64,000 bases of DNA from Carallia brachiata (taxonomy: Eukaryota; Streptophyta; Magnoliopsida; Malpighiales; Rhizophoraceae), in contig JADCRB010000075.1 in assembly GCA_021464245.1 (NCBI GenBank), positions 1,984,001 to 2,048,000 of the forward strand, in the 5' to 3' direction. Both the position numbers and the translations under genes were made by a program. Position 1 is the stretch's first letter. Each line of letters opens with the position of its first letter. Under the pieces are notes generated by a model. That model had not been told where the DNA came from and did not search any database. It saw only the letters and a list, made by a program, of their open reading frames with translations. Below are positions 21,797 to 34,502 of the stretch, piece by piece.

Positions 21797-22663
21797 GTAT
21801 GGTGTTTGATTTTGCTGTTATAAATTATTGTTGTTGATTGTTTATTGTTATTATTATTATTGATTACTGATTGCTGTTACTTATTATTGTTATTAATGAA
21901 TATAATGAAATTATAGTATTTGATTAAATTACCACTAACTGTTATTAATTAAATAATAAAATGATAATTTTAACATTCTATTTCTATTTTATTATAATAA
22001 ATAATCTTTTACTTCTAATTAATCTAAATTAGTTTTATAAAAATGTATCTTATATATTTCTAAATAAACATTTATTAAATATGTACTTTGAAGATCAATA
22101 TAATTTATAATAAATATTATTATTTTTTAAAATATTATTTTTATATACAAATTATTGTACTTTAAAAAATGTTATTATTTTTAACTAATTTAGGTTACTG
22201 TTTATACGTTTGAAATAAAAGAAAAAAAGAAAAAAAAAGTGTGTCTATGACAATAATATTATTTATACTAGAGATCCGTCGAGTAGAGCAAAACACAAAA
22301 ATGTTATTTAGTCTCTTAATGAATTTATGAATAATAATATTAATTTACATTGATTAAATTACTGTTCACAAAAAGAAAATTAAAAAAAAAACTTTTCGAT
22401 TAGGCAAAATACAAAAGAAGCATCCTTTACAGCAGTGAGATTTGTCTTTTTAACGAAGGGTACATCTATAATTTTATATATTTAATCAACTGTTAATGAA
22501 ATCAAAAAGTAACTTTATCTTACTTTTTGTATCAATTACTTTTAAAGTCCTCTGTTAGCAATCAATCAATTGTTGATATTTTTTTTAATCAAACACTTAA
22601 TGTCTTATTTTTTAAAATAACAGTAACAACAATAACTCAGCCAAACGTAAAACTAAACACCCT
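21797..22663. mobile_element. MITE-like element, ~867 bp, TAA target duplication
   Basis: The left end GTATGGTGTTTGATTTTGC and the reverse complement of the right end (AGGGTGTTTAGTTTTACG) form an imperfect terminal inverted repeat. TAA flanks both sides (21794-21796, 22664-22666). Subterminal GTTATTGTTGTT sequences are also mirrored at the two ends. The interior is AT-rich with no coding capacity, consistent with a PIF/Harbinger-type MITE. Confidence 0.55.
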
Positions 22664-22994
22664 TAAGTAATGTTTTTGCCCTTTTCGTTTGATTTTACTT
22701 TGGCATTAGAAAATGCTAATACCTATACTATGTGACAGAACAGACGTTTCTTTGAATTCCACAACTGTGTTTTTTTATCAAGAGTTGAATTCCACAACCC
22801 ATGCCTCACGAATAAATCATTTTAATCTCTACCATGTGTACCAGAAAATTTTAATCATTTCTTTGACTAGATGTATTGTTTAAACGAAATGTCATTTTCT
22901 TTCGGAGGAATTGGTACAGGCTCATATTTTTTTCTCTCTCTCACCTTTTTTTGGAAGTTATAGCAACTTTTTTTTCTTTTAGTTCATAGAAGGA

Positions 22995-23100
22995 GAAGTA
23001 GCGCCCCATGTGGGAAGGAATCTGTCGGGAGTTTAAATCCCGCTAATTGCATTGAGGCACACACTTCAATTGCATGTAGGTGAAGCCCGGTCCTTTCGAA
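22995..23100 (+). repeat. SINE-like fragment
   Basis: Contains a box-B-like GGGAGTTTAAATCCCGC followed by GC-richer sequence that ends before AT-rich flanks. The internal GCATTGAGGCACACACTTC and GAAGCCCGGTCC stretches differ in composition from the surroundings. A tRNA-derived SINE remnant is the best guess; there is no clear tail or target duplication. Confidence 0.3.
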
Positions 23101-23757
23101 AACTATAGCAACTTAGAAAGCGTATTTAATGTACAGAACTCTTAATTTGATAGTCTGATTGATTTAGAAATTTATACAGATTTTTTTTGGATTAGTGTCA
23201 CAACGTTGTTTGATATGGGCTACTGTTTTAATTTTTGGTAGGTTGATAGTATCAAATTTGCAAAGACACCTTTACCATGTGCAGGTTTCGCAAATTCTTC
23301 GCCAGGTTTGAAACTATTGTATTTGCATTAAGTTATCTGTATGATATTTTGTTTTTTTCAAAAATCTATTATGAAATAAGCGTTCACAGGATCTCTGAAA
23401 AACATTTTACGTAATAATCGATTGCAGATATGTATAATAATAAAACACGGGCAAAGTTCATCCAGCCATTGCTCACATTTTCAGAAAGATGAACTGAGGT
23501 CTGGAGTTTCGTTCAAAATTAATTAACAAAAAAAAAAAAAAAAACAAAGAAAAGGATTAAAATTAATAACCGAAAGACAGATAAAAGACAAATCATAACT
23601 AATAATAAAAAAAAAAGAGTATACAAATAATTCTCACAAGTATTGTGTAACATGTAGGAATAATAAATTAGCATTAGTCCATATTTAACTTCTATATCTC
23701 TGTCACTCTCATCGAAATTGAAATAAAAATAACAATAATCTTTGTAGGTTACCTGCC
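23101..23757. other. Intergenic, no gene recognised
   Basis: AT-rich sequence with an A homopolymer near 23528-23544. It forms the upstream flank of the coiled-coil fragment that follows. Nothing else is seen. Confidence 0.5.
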
Positions 23758-24147
23758 ATGGATCAGTTTACGGTATCTGCAATTGGATTCATTACTGCTG
23801 CTGGCTTGGCCTTCTGGTACCAAGTGGGGCATGATGCATTTGCTTATTTCCAGACCAAGAAATCTGAAGAGGAGGATCTCAAAGAAAACACGGAGCGCTT
23901 GTTGAAGGAAATAGACTATCTTCTTGGCATAAGGGATGATGTCCAGAACAAGGTCCTTGCTGCAACCAATAGCTCGGAGAGTTACAAGCGATGGATTCAC
24001 AGAGTGGAGGAGATTGAGAAAGAAGTGTGTGTCTTATATGAGAGATATCAAAGTCGTCACTATGAGCAATTAAAATTCACCATAAATGTTGCAAAAAAGC
24101 TCGACGAAGTCATCTGCCTTCAAGGGAAGGGTGACAAATATATATAA
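23758..24147 (+). pseudogene. CC-NBS-LRR resistance gene, N-terminal coiled-coil fragment
   Basis: The 129-codon frame starts MDQFTVSAIGFI and has the layout of RPS5/RPS2-type CC domains: a hydrophobic start, then a charged heptad-like coiled coil (about residues 40-110) with RDDVQNKV and the RWIHRVEEIEKEV segment. In intact relatives the reading continues into the P-loop (GMGGVGKTT) of the NB-ARC domain. Here it stops soon after a KGDKYI stretch and no P-loop follows. It could be a short CC-only protein, but a broken NLR is more likely, since an LRR half lies 0.9 kb away on the opposite strand. Confidence 0.7.
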
Positions 24148-25063
24148 TTTTATGGGCATCTGTCACCAACTAGCAAGGTTAGCAATTTCTGTTGAAGTAA
24201 CATTTGTGAGCTCCCTTCAAATGCTAGCAAAAATCCCACATGGAAAGAGGGAGGAGTGTTTGAGCAACTTAAAAATAGGCCCATGACCTATATTTCAAAA
24301 CCAATTAGTTTTAGATAAATGTGGTGTCCGTGACCTATTTGTTTGTTACTTGTTTTCGCTCCGACCCTCTCTTCTGTGATCTCTCTCCATTATTGGGCTG
24401 AGCGCGCGCATCCGCTTCCGCAAATTATTATCCCAACAATTTCATTGGTCAATGCAGCTTCATCGTTACATAGATGCGGCAACTTGACATGTTTTTGACG
24501 CTGAGTTCACAACAGACTAATTGACCTTTAGATGCATATTTGTAATTTCTATTATTAGCTGCAATCTTATATCCAAAGACAAAAGGGTACAATCAATCGT
24601 CATAATAGTGCAACTAATGTGGGAGTCCGCATCCAATATAGGTCTAATTCACTAGGTGAATGACTTTACCTTAAGTCAAGGATACTTCGAGTTCTTCAGT
24701 GGGAGGTACACTTACTCAAGAAAAAACATCAAACAAACAATGTTGTGTGCCTATTCTTCGTTTCGGATTTCTCTTGAGGTTTGGGTTTGTTCTCGAGCGG
24801 TTTTGCAGCAGGTAAATTACATCCATATAACATCAAATCCCAATCCCACACTTCCCAAAAGAGAATTTAACAAACTGGTGTGACTTTTACCTTAGGTTGG
24901 CCATATTTCATGCCACCGTACCTTATTAACAATGTACGATATTGAAAAACCCAAAGAAGATCAATCCTTGAAATATGATATATGTAATTAAGATATGAAG
25001 CTAAGAAAGAGGAAAATGAAGCTGGTATAAGAAGTAACCTGAAACCCACCCACACCTTCTCAT
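24148..25063. other. Spacer between two NLR fragments
   Basis: No NB-ARC motif (P-loop, kinase-2, GLPL, MHD) is visible on either strand. The sequence is ordinary intergenic DNA of mixed composition. Confidence 0.5.
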
Positions 25064-26207
25064 CTAATAACCATCATCGGTTGGAACAAAAGTGTCATCC
25101 CAAGAATGCTGCTGATTGCCTACTTCCCAGTGCAGTGCGTTCCACCAGCTCCTCTCACCCTTGATCTTCTTTAGAGTTGTATGAATACCTTTGCTGATTG
25201 GGAGACAAAGAAGATTTGGGCAGTTGTAAATACTCATCCACTCCAAAGCTGGTGACATAGTTAAGCCACTGTGGCTGGAGATGCTATCCAATTTGGGCAA
25301 GTAGTGAAGAGATATCTTCTTCAACTTTGGAAGAAAAATAGCAGATTCAAGTCTTGAATTACAGCCACTCACCAAGCTTGTGATGACAGGGCAATCATCA
25401 ACAAGAAGTTCTTCTAAATTGCTGAAACTCACAAGCAATTCTGGAGTCAAAAAGGTCGTCAGCTGTGGACAAGTGCACAAAGTCAACTTTTTTAGAGAAC
25501 TGAATCCATTGCTACAGATTGGACCTTCCCACATGCTCCTCAAATTCTTCATATAATAGATGTGAAGATACTCCAATGCTGTGAGACCTTTAGATGAACC
25601 TGGGCTCATTCGATCTTCATGTATAATTGCTTTTAGCTCATTGCATTCCCCCACCACACACCATTTTAGTTGCATCAGACTCTCATCTCCAAATTCAGAC
25701 AATGTTTTGACATCTGTATGGCGGTCCAAGAAAAATGCATTTGTAAGTCCAAGAACCATCTTAATTTCTTCGGGAACACCTGATCCGTTTACATACTTCA
25801 AGCATCTATCATATTGGTCCATCTCCATGTCTATATCCTCTGGAATCCGCGACATGACACGCTTGATGTGATGACCAACAGTTAATCTGAAATGGGACAA
25901 TGACAAAGAGGCACAATACCAGTTGAAACCACTCAAAAGTTCTACCTGGGGCAAGTAGATCTTAAGAGTATTAAGGGCTGTTAATCCGCAAATTTCAGAA
26001 ACAACAGCTACCGCACATGCATTCCACCGCTCATCATCCGGACTCACATCAATATTTAATTCTTCTAACTGTCTCAGAGCCCTTAAAACCCCAACAGGAA
26101 TTAGCTCACCCAAGTCCTCCAATTTTCTAACAGGCTCATCAAAGGACACTTCCAAACTGATCAGTTTTGTTAATTCTTGAACTTCTCTAGGCAAATTTGT
26201 GATGCTT
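25064..26207 (-). CDS. CC-NBS-LRR resistance protein, C-terminal LRR part (cut by gap)
   Basis: About 380 codons open from the gap edge to a stop at 25064-25066. The N-terminal visible part (ITNLPREVQELTKL) is a typical leucine-rich repeat of plant NLRs, then irregular LRRs follow with CxxL spacing (LKKLTLCTCPQLTTF, LEELLVDDCPVITSL, LEWMSIYNCPNLLCLP). It ends with the ERSWWNALHWE type of C-terminus common in this NLR class. Such proteins sense pathogen effectors in the cytosol or at the plasma membrane. The reading frame runs into the N run at 26208, so the start, CC and NB-ARC cannot be seen; the gap is too short (496 bases as drawn) to hold them. No stop occurs in the visible part. Confidence 0.8.
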
Positions 26208-26703
26208 NNNNNNNNNNNNNNNNNNNNNNNNNNNNNNNNNNNNNNNNNNNNNNNNNNNNNNNNNNNNNNNNNNNNNNNNNNNNNNNNNNNNNNNNNNNNN
26301 NNNNNNNNNNNNNNNNNNNNNNNNNNNNNNNNNNNNNNNNNNNNNNNNNNNNNNNNNNNNNNNNNNNNNNNNNNNNNNNNNNNNNNNNNNNNNNNNNNNN
26401 NNNNNNNNNNNNNNNNNNNNNNNNNNNNNNNNNNNNNNNNNNNNNNNNNNNNNNNNNNNNNNNNNNNNNNNNNNNNNNNNNNNNNNNNNNNNNNNNNNNN
26501 NNNNNNNNNNNNNNNNNNNNNNNNNNNNNNNNNNNNNNNNNNNNNNNNNNNNNNNNNNNNNNNNNNNNNNNNNNNNNNNNNNNNNNNNNNNNNNNNNNNN
26601 NNNNNNNNNNNNNNNNNNNNNNNNNNNNNNNNNNNNNNNNNNNNNNNNNNNNNNNNNNNNNNNNNNNNNNNNNNNNNNNNNNNNNNNNNNNNNNNNNNNN
26701 NNN
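26208..26703. other. Assembly gap (496 N)
   Basis: Unbroken run of N. It cuts the NLR on its left and abuts duplicated segment A on its right. Open frames made of unknown residues across it are artefacts. Confidence 1.
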
Positions 26704-28800
26704 AAAAAGTTCATGAGAAAGACAAATTTGCTCGCTGTTAAGTAAAAATGGTATACTCCTTTTGTTTTTGAGGAAGTTAAAATGGTTTACATTTTTTTTT
26801 GAGGAAGAAAAAAAAATGTTAAACTAGAATGCACTAAAAAAATGACTTCTCGATTATGTTATTACATTATTAAGATTATTAGATAATAATTGGCATCTAC
26901 TTGATGTGGTGGGTAGCTCTTACACGTCCACAAAAATCTACCACCAATATCACTTAATCAAAATAGCCTAGTAAATTTTTTCCTTTGTTATTCGTCTTCA
27001 TCTGTTGATTACTTGCGAATCATAACAACAGTTGACCAAAAAATAAATTTTCCTAGGTTTTTGCATTAGCTAATTGACAGCACGAAAGCCGTGATCTTTC
27101 GGAAAATGAATTCTTACCATATATTTATTCCTATAGAGTGTTGAAAATCTGAGAAAAATTAATCTGACTGAAAAGACAATATAATTAATCAATTGATATT
27201 AGTTTCATCCCATTTTATGAAAAATAAAAAGGTCAGGAAAAATCTATACCATTGATTAATTAATCCGAGAATTAAAAAAAATAGGAATGTTGAGAAATTT
27301 AACGTTCGGCAAAAAATTAGGAGACAGTTATTACCGAAATTTGCACATACATACAAAGCCATTAATTTTGGCTAAGAAGAACAACAATTCCCCCACACTT
27401 CCTCTCTCGTCATTAATTTATACCTTCTCCACGGTAGCATTCATAGCGGACCCCATGTTTCTTGGTTTATGTAAGCCTAACACCACTTGCATGGAAGAAG
27501 GGGGTAAAAAAAAAAAGAGAAAAGAAAAAAGAGGAAGGAAAAAGTGAGAGAGACAAAAAGAGAAAAGAAAAAAATTAAAAAAAAAACTCTCTCTCTCCCC
27601 CCTCCTTATTTATAAGAGCAGCCCACTAGAATTGTCGTTTTGGAGAGAATCATTTGCATTCCTGAGAGAGCAGACAATATTTTATCTAGGCAAAAATTAT
27701 TTTTTTCCTTTTTTTTTTCAGATGACAAAGGTGGAAAAATATAATAGAATTCTCAAATTCTTCCAATTAGTTGTAATGCTACAAATCTTAGATTGTAACA
27801 ATGAATGATATAAAACGAACATTTTGCATGCAATCTGGCATTTTAATTCTAGTATCCTCATATATAAATTCTTTTTTTTTTCACTTGATGCCCTTTTCAC
27901 ATGCAGAAAATTTTGCAAAAATAGTGTAAAACAAGGTTGCTTTGCTTGCCTGATATTTTCGGGCATGATTTCTTAAGCAGCTTATATTAAAAAGTGAATC
28001 AAAAGAGTGTAATATATGGTTCAAGGTAGCTCGCACAATCAACAAAATTTTGAACATGATAAATAGTAATTGTGGACGAGTCTTGACTGTCGACTGGCTA
28101 TATATGCATTTTTTTTCTTCAATTTTAGATACTCACTACGTTATGTGAGCTTGATGCCAAAAATTGTTGCAAGGATGAAAATTTTGTTTTCCAATTTGGA
28201 ATAAAGTCTTTTAGTGCATAGCAACGTTACTTTCTATCGGGTGGCCAAAATCAAATTTATTGGTACATATCCAATAACTTTTTGTATGTTCTGCGAAACT
28301 GTTTTCTCTAATTTATTGTTACAATATTGTAAGTCCATTCCAACACAATTTTACTGAGGTTGTTATGTTAGCCATCATGTTGTCCCAAGGGAATTGTCCA
28401 TTATTTACAGATAGATGACAATTATTAGGCTGATAATTAAAATATAATTAAAAAAGTCATTCCTGGTACATTTGAGTCTACGCCTCAATACAAAAAGATC
28501 TGCTAGATTCTTCTAGACATGTCATATGGAATAAAAAAAAATATGTCAACAAATCAAAAAGTTACATAAGAAATGTGAGTTTGGATTCAACCTATTGCAA
28601 TGCATAATTCATATTTGGAGAGAGAGTTATTGGATTACATATTTATTAACATTGAAATCGAACATAAAAAAGATTTATTCTAATCTAATAGTATTTGAGT
28701 GACCCTTGATCTGATTCAGTCCACATGTGCAACGACAACTTACGTGCAAGGTACATTTTTTACTAGTCTCTTCATTTGTTTTCTTTTAATGGGAAATGAT
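26704..28800. repeat. Duplicated segment A
   Basis: This stretch matches segment C from about 45386 to 47400 almost base for base by eye, through shared landmarks such as GCACGAAAGCCGTGATCTTT, the GCGGACCCCATGTTTCTTGG region and the CCTTATTTATAAGAGCAGCC promoter-like block (27604-27624). It also matches the first ~900 bp of segment B from 32024 at lower identity. It begins exactly at the gap. No coding region is seen; short open frames recur in A and C because the DNA is duplicated. Confidence 0.85.
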
Positions 28801-31149
28801 TTTTATTTTTTTTTTTGGAGATGAGAAGATTAATTAAAATCACCACTGGCAGTGGTGGCGCGTGGTGCAGAACATAAAGATAAAAACTTTGAAACACGTG
28901 CAATGAAAATGAACACTAAATGAAAGATTGTAACGTTCATTTTTGCCATTAATCATACATCATTTTACAGTTAAATCAATGTTCTATGTAAAATGGGAAA
29001 TAAAAAAAAAAAAAGAGTTTTAGACCAAACAGAAGATGAACGTTTTACAAGCATTAGGTGAAGAGAAAAAATGAATATATTATTATAAAACTCGCAATAC
29101 TATGCCTAAACTTTAATCTTTAAAAATATGTGGCCAAGAAATAAGGGTAGTCCTTTTGACTTTCAACGCAAATATAGCAACTAAAATCTGCAAATCCACA
29201 TTAATTGTTCTGAAATTTGTCTCTTTATCCTCTCAGTTACGGATATTTGCTACTCAATTACTAAATGATTCATGTTCGTACTACAAGTCTCCACAAGGAC
29301 TCAGATATTCTCCCTCTTAATCATGTATTCTCTTTCCAACGTATTGTCTTCCACTAACCACCGAACCGTGCCCCTTCCGCGCAATGGCAAAGAAAGTGGC
29401 AACGTAATGATAAATAGGTTTCTATTTTTCCTTTAACCTCAACAACCATCCGCCAATATATGTTTAATACTCAACTGAAGAATTTTTAAGACGTCCTCTA
29501 TTACACGGGGTTGGATGTCAAATTAATAGAAGTGGAATTTTACACCTCCTTATATTTTATCTCTCCCCCATTCTCTCTTTTCCTTAAGAGAAAAGAGAAA
29601 AATTAAGGAAACAAGAAAAAAGATATTGTATTGCAAAAGGGTATTTAAATATGAGATAACCTAACTATCTTCTTCTCATTTTATCCTACTTTTTATAGAG
29701 CACTATATGAAGAAAATGTAACATTCACCGTTAATCATAAAATATTTTATTATTAAACCATTGTTTTAAGTAACTCAACCTCTAACATACCACTATAATA
29801 TGTTACTGTTAAGAGAATAAATTCTAAGCAAGGAACATATGATATACTAAATGCCCATGCAAGATCCATTTGCTGCATTAGCATTTTTAGCGTCACCCTA
29901 GGATCTTAACAAAAAGGTTAGGTTGATGAAGCACTTGTGAAGGTGGAAATAATTGTCCTAAAAAACTAAATTATTGAATATTGCTCTTTGCTTGGGATTT
30001 GAAGTACAATCATGGACCTTCGTTCAAATAAAAAACTGGAATTTTTTATCCTTAAAAAGTATATTACATATATGCTAGTTATCACGCTTACACATTAAAC
30101 CTACTGGTCACTCATTTGACGTCCTCATTGAACTTTTTTTGTAGTAAAGACCCATCATTTGAAAAATGTTAGGACAGAGCGGGCATTCCTACGCCCAACA
30201 ATGGTGTCAATAAATTATGAATTCAATGTCGTAAATTCGTAATCTCAATAAAAATCTCTATTTATCTGGGTGGCAATAATGAGAGACTCAAAACCGTAGT
30301 CAAATATGTAAAAAAGTATGTCAGATTACCAATTAAATTATCACCGCAGATGATAAAAAAAACATTCCTGATATTTATTCTATACAATTTGCGCGTGATG
30401 GTGTAACAATTAAGATGTACATCTGTACATCCAGTTATATTATTTTAGGCCAATTTCGACAAGTGGGGGCAATTTCGGGTCGTGTGGAATAGAAAATTTC
30501 TTGCAAGAAATGAAGTTAATTTCTTTGGAACACTACCTTCTCCTTTTCCTTTGTCTTCTTTTCTTTTATTTGGCTGGTTTCTTCTTGTCCGAATTTTCGT
30601 TGTTTGCAGCTCAAAATGTTTGTAAAAGCTGTCATGATGTATACATTGTAGGTTTTTAGGCTACGTTGTCCATATTTGGTACTGTTGCAACCTACTCGTA
30701 ATAAATGAAACCAATAACTAATATACATTAGTGCAAGAAAAGGACTCCAAATTATCAGTATTCCATTAAAAGCACATAGAAATATAGATCTTTAATTTAT
30801 TTGGATTTATTAGATGCACAAATCAAAAGAATCAATCGAAGGGCATTTTAGTCAATTGAGAAACTTTGCTTGGATTTTATTCTGTAAATAGCAGGATATA
30901 AGAATGGGTGGGTATTGGTAAAAGAAAAAGTTTAGTACCTGAGAAATGATAAGCAAAAATCACAAACGTGAATTATCTTTAAGAAAGCAATTGAGTTGTG
31001 AAATATTCTACTTGAATTATCTTTAAGAAAGCAATTGAGTGGTGAATTATTCTTACTTTTTTTTGCCCCCTTTCTACAGCTGCCTTTCTGTGACAGAAAA
31101 TTACTCTGTATGCGTGTGTTTGTATGTACAATTTTCTTTTCTTCACGTT
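28801..31149. other. Intergenic, no gene recognised
   Basis: AT-rich DNA. A ~45-bp imperfect tandem duplication (GAATTATCTTTAAGAAAGCA twice) lies at about 30969-31058. No coding or element structure is supported. Confidence 0.5.
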
Positions 31150-33430
31150 GGAATCCACAATAATTGTTTAATAAAAAGATTACAAATTTAATTATTTTTT
31201 CATTAGAAATTTCATTAGGTCGGGAGTGTAAATGATGAAAATAATTCTTCTTACTTCCATATCTGATATCTTGTTTAAATTTCAACATGCGAAATTTTTA
31301 GATGACATCTGAATTCTCAACAACTATTTTCTTTTTTAACTAATGGACGAGAACATATTACAATTTTTTTCTTTATTAGTACGCATAATCGTTGGCTACA
31401 GAAAGGAAACCATGCTGAGCAACTATAGTACTCAAGAAGGAAATATTGATAAAAGCTATTTTTCTTTTGACATATGTATATCTGTTTATAGTCTTATATA
31501 TCCACAGCTGTCTAATAAAAAAAAAAAGAAAAAAGAAAAAGGACAAATAAGAAATATTTAATTCATAAAAGAAACTCCATTTGGTGGACTGTTTACAAAC
31601 ACGCACTCTCTCTCTCATTAACCATGCATTCCTAAGCCATCGACCATTATAAATAGCCAAAAAGAGGCTGTGCATATTAATGGACCTTTCTTTGTTTCGT
31701 TTCTGGAGTCTTTTTAGTTGCAACAAACAAATTATTACGTGCCCTTGTCACATCATTCTTGTGCCAAACCGGTTCATTTTTTATTTTTTTTATTTTTTTA
31801 TTTAGTCCCATCGGAAATAAAAAGACGTGAATTTATCTAAAATGTATAAAGAGTATGTATACATATTATTTTATGATGAATATTTAGTTGTTACCACCAG
31901 TTTGTGCATGTTAATTTATGTTGGTATAAGAGACAGAGGGAGTAGAAGAAAAAGATTGGCACATGCATTGGCGCACTGTGCACACCATTCATTCACAACC
32001 CTATAAAGCGAAAAAAAGAAAAAAGTTCATGAGAAAGACAAATTTGGTTGCTGTTAAGTGAAAATGGTATACTTTTTTTTTTTTTTTTTGAGAAAGTAAA
32101 AATAGAATTTTTTTTTTTGAGGAAGGAAAAGAAATGGTATACCCAAATGCACTAAAAAATTGACTTCTTGATTATGTTTTTAAATTATTTAGATTTTTAG
32201 ATAAAAATTGGCATCTACAGATCTACTTGATGTGGCAGGTAGCTCTCATGCATCCCCAAAAAATGTGCCGCCAATATCAATTAATCGAAATAGCCTTGTA
32301 AACTTTTTCCTTTATATAAATTTTTTCCTTTATTTTTCCTCTTTACCTATCCATTACTCGTGATTCATAACAAGAGTTTATCAACAAAATTTTTTTTCTT
32401 GGGATATTGCATTGACTAATTAACAGCACAAAAGCCGTGATCTTTAGGAAAATGGATTTTTACAGAGTATTTATTACTACAGTGTATTTAAAATCTTAGA
32501 AAAATTATTGCGAGCAAAAAAGACAAAAAAATGAATCAATTACTATTAGTTTAATCCCATTCTATGAATATAAAAAAAGTCGGAAAACTCTGTACGATTA
32601 ATTAATGCCGGAATAAAAAAATATCAGACGGTTGAGAAAACATTAACAAGTAGAAAGAAGTGTTAGTTATTTACTGGAGAGTTATTAGGGTATCAATGGT
32701 TATTTATGGCGGTTAGGAGGGCAACTTTAATGCTGATAAAATTTCTAGGAAGCATTGTGGTAGAAAATTATAAGGGTAGATCTAACTGTCAGTAAAAACA
32801 AAATGAGGAGCCAACAATTACTGAAATTTACATTTTTTTTTATTGTTCATTAAAAGACTTATTAGGTTGTGGATTTTATAATTAAAGTAACTCTCTCTAT
32901 TTTCATAAACTTTTTTTTTCTCAAAAATAAAATTTTAAAATTTTAAAATAAAAATCTTTAAATTTAATTATTAAAGTACCTTTTAAAAAACAAAATTTGC
33001 ACATATACAAAGCTATTAATTTTGGATAAAAAGATCGAGTTAGCAAAACAACAATTCCCAACACTTCCTCTTTCATCATTAATTTATACCTTCTGCAAAG
33101 TAGCAGTCATAACGGACCCGATGTTTCTTGGTTTATGTAAGCCTAACACCACTTGCTTGGAAGAAGGGGAAAAAAAAAAAGAAAGAAAAAAGAGGACGTA
33201 AAAAATGAGAGAGACAAAAATAGAAAATGGACAACTAAACAAAGAAATGCGCTAAAAAATAGACTGTTTTTTATTTGAAAAAAATATTGGAACAAGAATA
33301 TTAAATGGACAAAAAAATGTCTAGATAATTCGGTAATTTCGCAAAACTCTTTTTATCACACACAGATAGCCAAATGGCAATGGAACTCATTCACACATGC
33401 GCAGAATTTCGATGACACATGCGAATTCTG

Positions 33431-33438
33431 TATAAATA
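33431..33438 (+). promoter_or_regulatory. TATA box of the lipid-transfer-like gene
   Basis: TATAAATA at about 88 bases before the chosen ATG. Transcription would then start around 33460, which places the in-frame upstream ATG at 33459 outside or at the very edge of the mRNA and supports the start at 33519. Confidence 0.6.
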
Positions 33439-33518
33439 TTTGTTATTCCTCCTCTTACATGCTTGTGACAAAACAAAAAAACCCTGACTTTGGGTCTTCT
33501 GATCTTCTGACTGAATTA

Positions 33519-34502
33519 ATGGCTCAGATAATAAGCAAAGCCTTCCTCATCGTCCTCCTTATCATCCCTCTTCTGCTACTTTCTGAAAGCAAAGGCCACA
33601 ACGTCACCAACATTTTCACTGATCATACTCTCCTGGCAGATCAGCTGGTACAAATGAATTATGATATTGATGTTAGTTATCGATGATTATATAAATATAT
33701 ATATATACTGAGTTTGGTTTGCTTAATTAGCTTGTGGTTTTGCCATTCTCTTATATATGAAGGTGACTGATTGTGATAATGTTATTGTTGTAGTCTTGCG
33801 GGGATATAATACTTGGACTTGTACCTTGTAAGCCCTACCTGAGGAAAATCGGTGGTGCTGGGAAGCCGAACGGCGCTTGCTGTTCTTCAGTCGGAGACTT
33901 GGCCAGGAGGAGCCAAGCTGCTACGCTCTGTAGCTGCTTCCTCAGTTTTTATGTCTCCAACCCAGACCCGATCGTTCTTTCAAGGCTGCTGACCCTCCCG
34001 AAGACATGCCATGCCAGCGGCCACCCCTGCCTGGCAAGGTAATTTATGGGCTCACATTAATTACTTCCATGACTCTTTTCTCTATCACAGGATCAAACTA
34101 GCTAGAAATCAATATATTTAGCTGTTAATTTTGTCATAAGTTGGCACATCATCCGACGCCACCATTGACCAGCTTTGCAAATCGACTAATTAACAACTGC
34201 TCTCTTACATATTATGATAAATCATAAAGTATTTACTTATGAGGCAATTAATAGATAATAATGCTGAGACGCATGCTTTTTAGCACACAACACTACACTT
34301 TCTGCTCACTTTATTTTCTGTGATTAATTAGTATCAATTAATATGTTTGATTTTCTTTTTTTTTTTGTGCTTCGCTTATTAGTTTTTCCTTTATTTTTAG
34401 TTCTATAATCATGTGATTTGTTGCCACTTATTATTAATATGTTGGTGTTCTTTTAATTTTTGTTGTAGTACTCTGCTGGATGGACCTGCTGCAATTCCCT
34501 GA
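33519..34502 (+). CDS. Secreted non-specific lipid-transfer-like protein, 3 exons
   Basis: Exons 33519-33647, 33794-34038 and 34469-34502 join in phase to 135 aa. Residues 1 to ~26 form a strong signal peptide (KAFLIVLLIIPLLLLSESKG), so the protein should be secreted to the cell wall. The mature part has the eight-cysteine pattern of plant nsLTPs: C-X9-C-X16-CC-X15-C-X-C-X23-C-X6-C, with the CxC being CSC. nsLTPs bind and move lipids in a hydrophobic cavity held by four disulphides. The X15 spacing between CC and CxC does not match the standard nsLTP types as I remember them (usually 9, 11-12 or 19), so subclass is open. An in-frame ATG at 33459 would add 20 residues and spoil the signal peptide; I prefer 33519. 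No break is visible. Only segment B carries the gene. Confidence 0.8.

Noticed and set aside
26177..26741. Open frames of ~175-180 codons on both strands
   Set aside because: They run through the N gap; unknown codons were read as residues.
33459..33518. Upstream in-frame ATG for the lipid-transfer-like protein
   Set aside because: It lies about 25 bases after the TATA box, near or before the expected transcription start, and would put 20 polar residues in front of a clear signal peptide.
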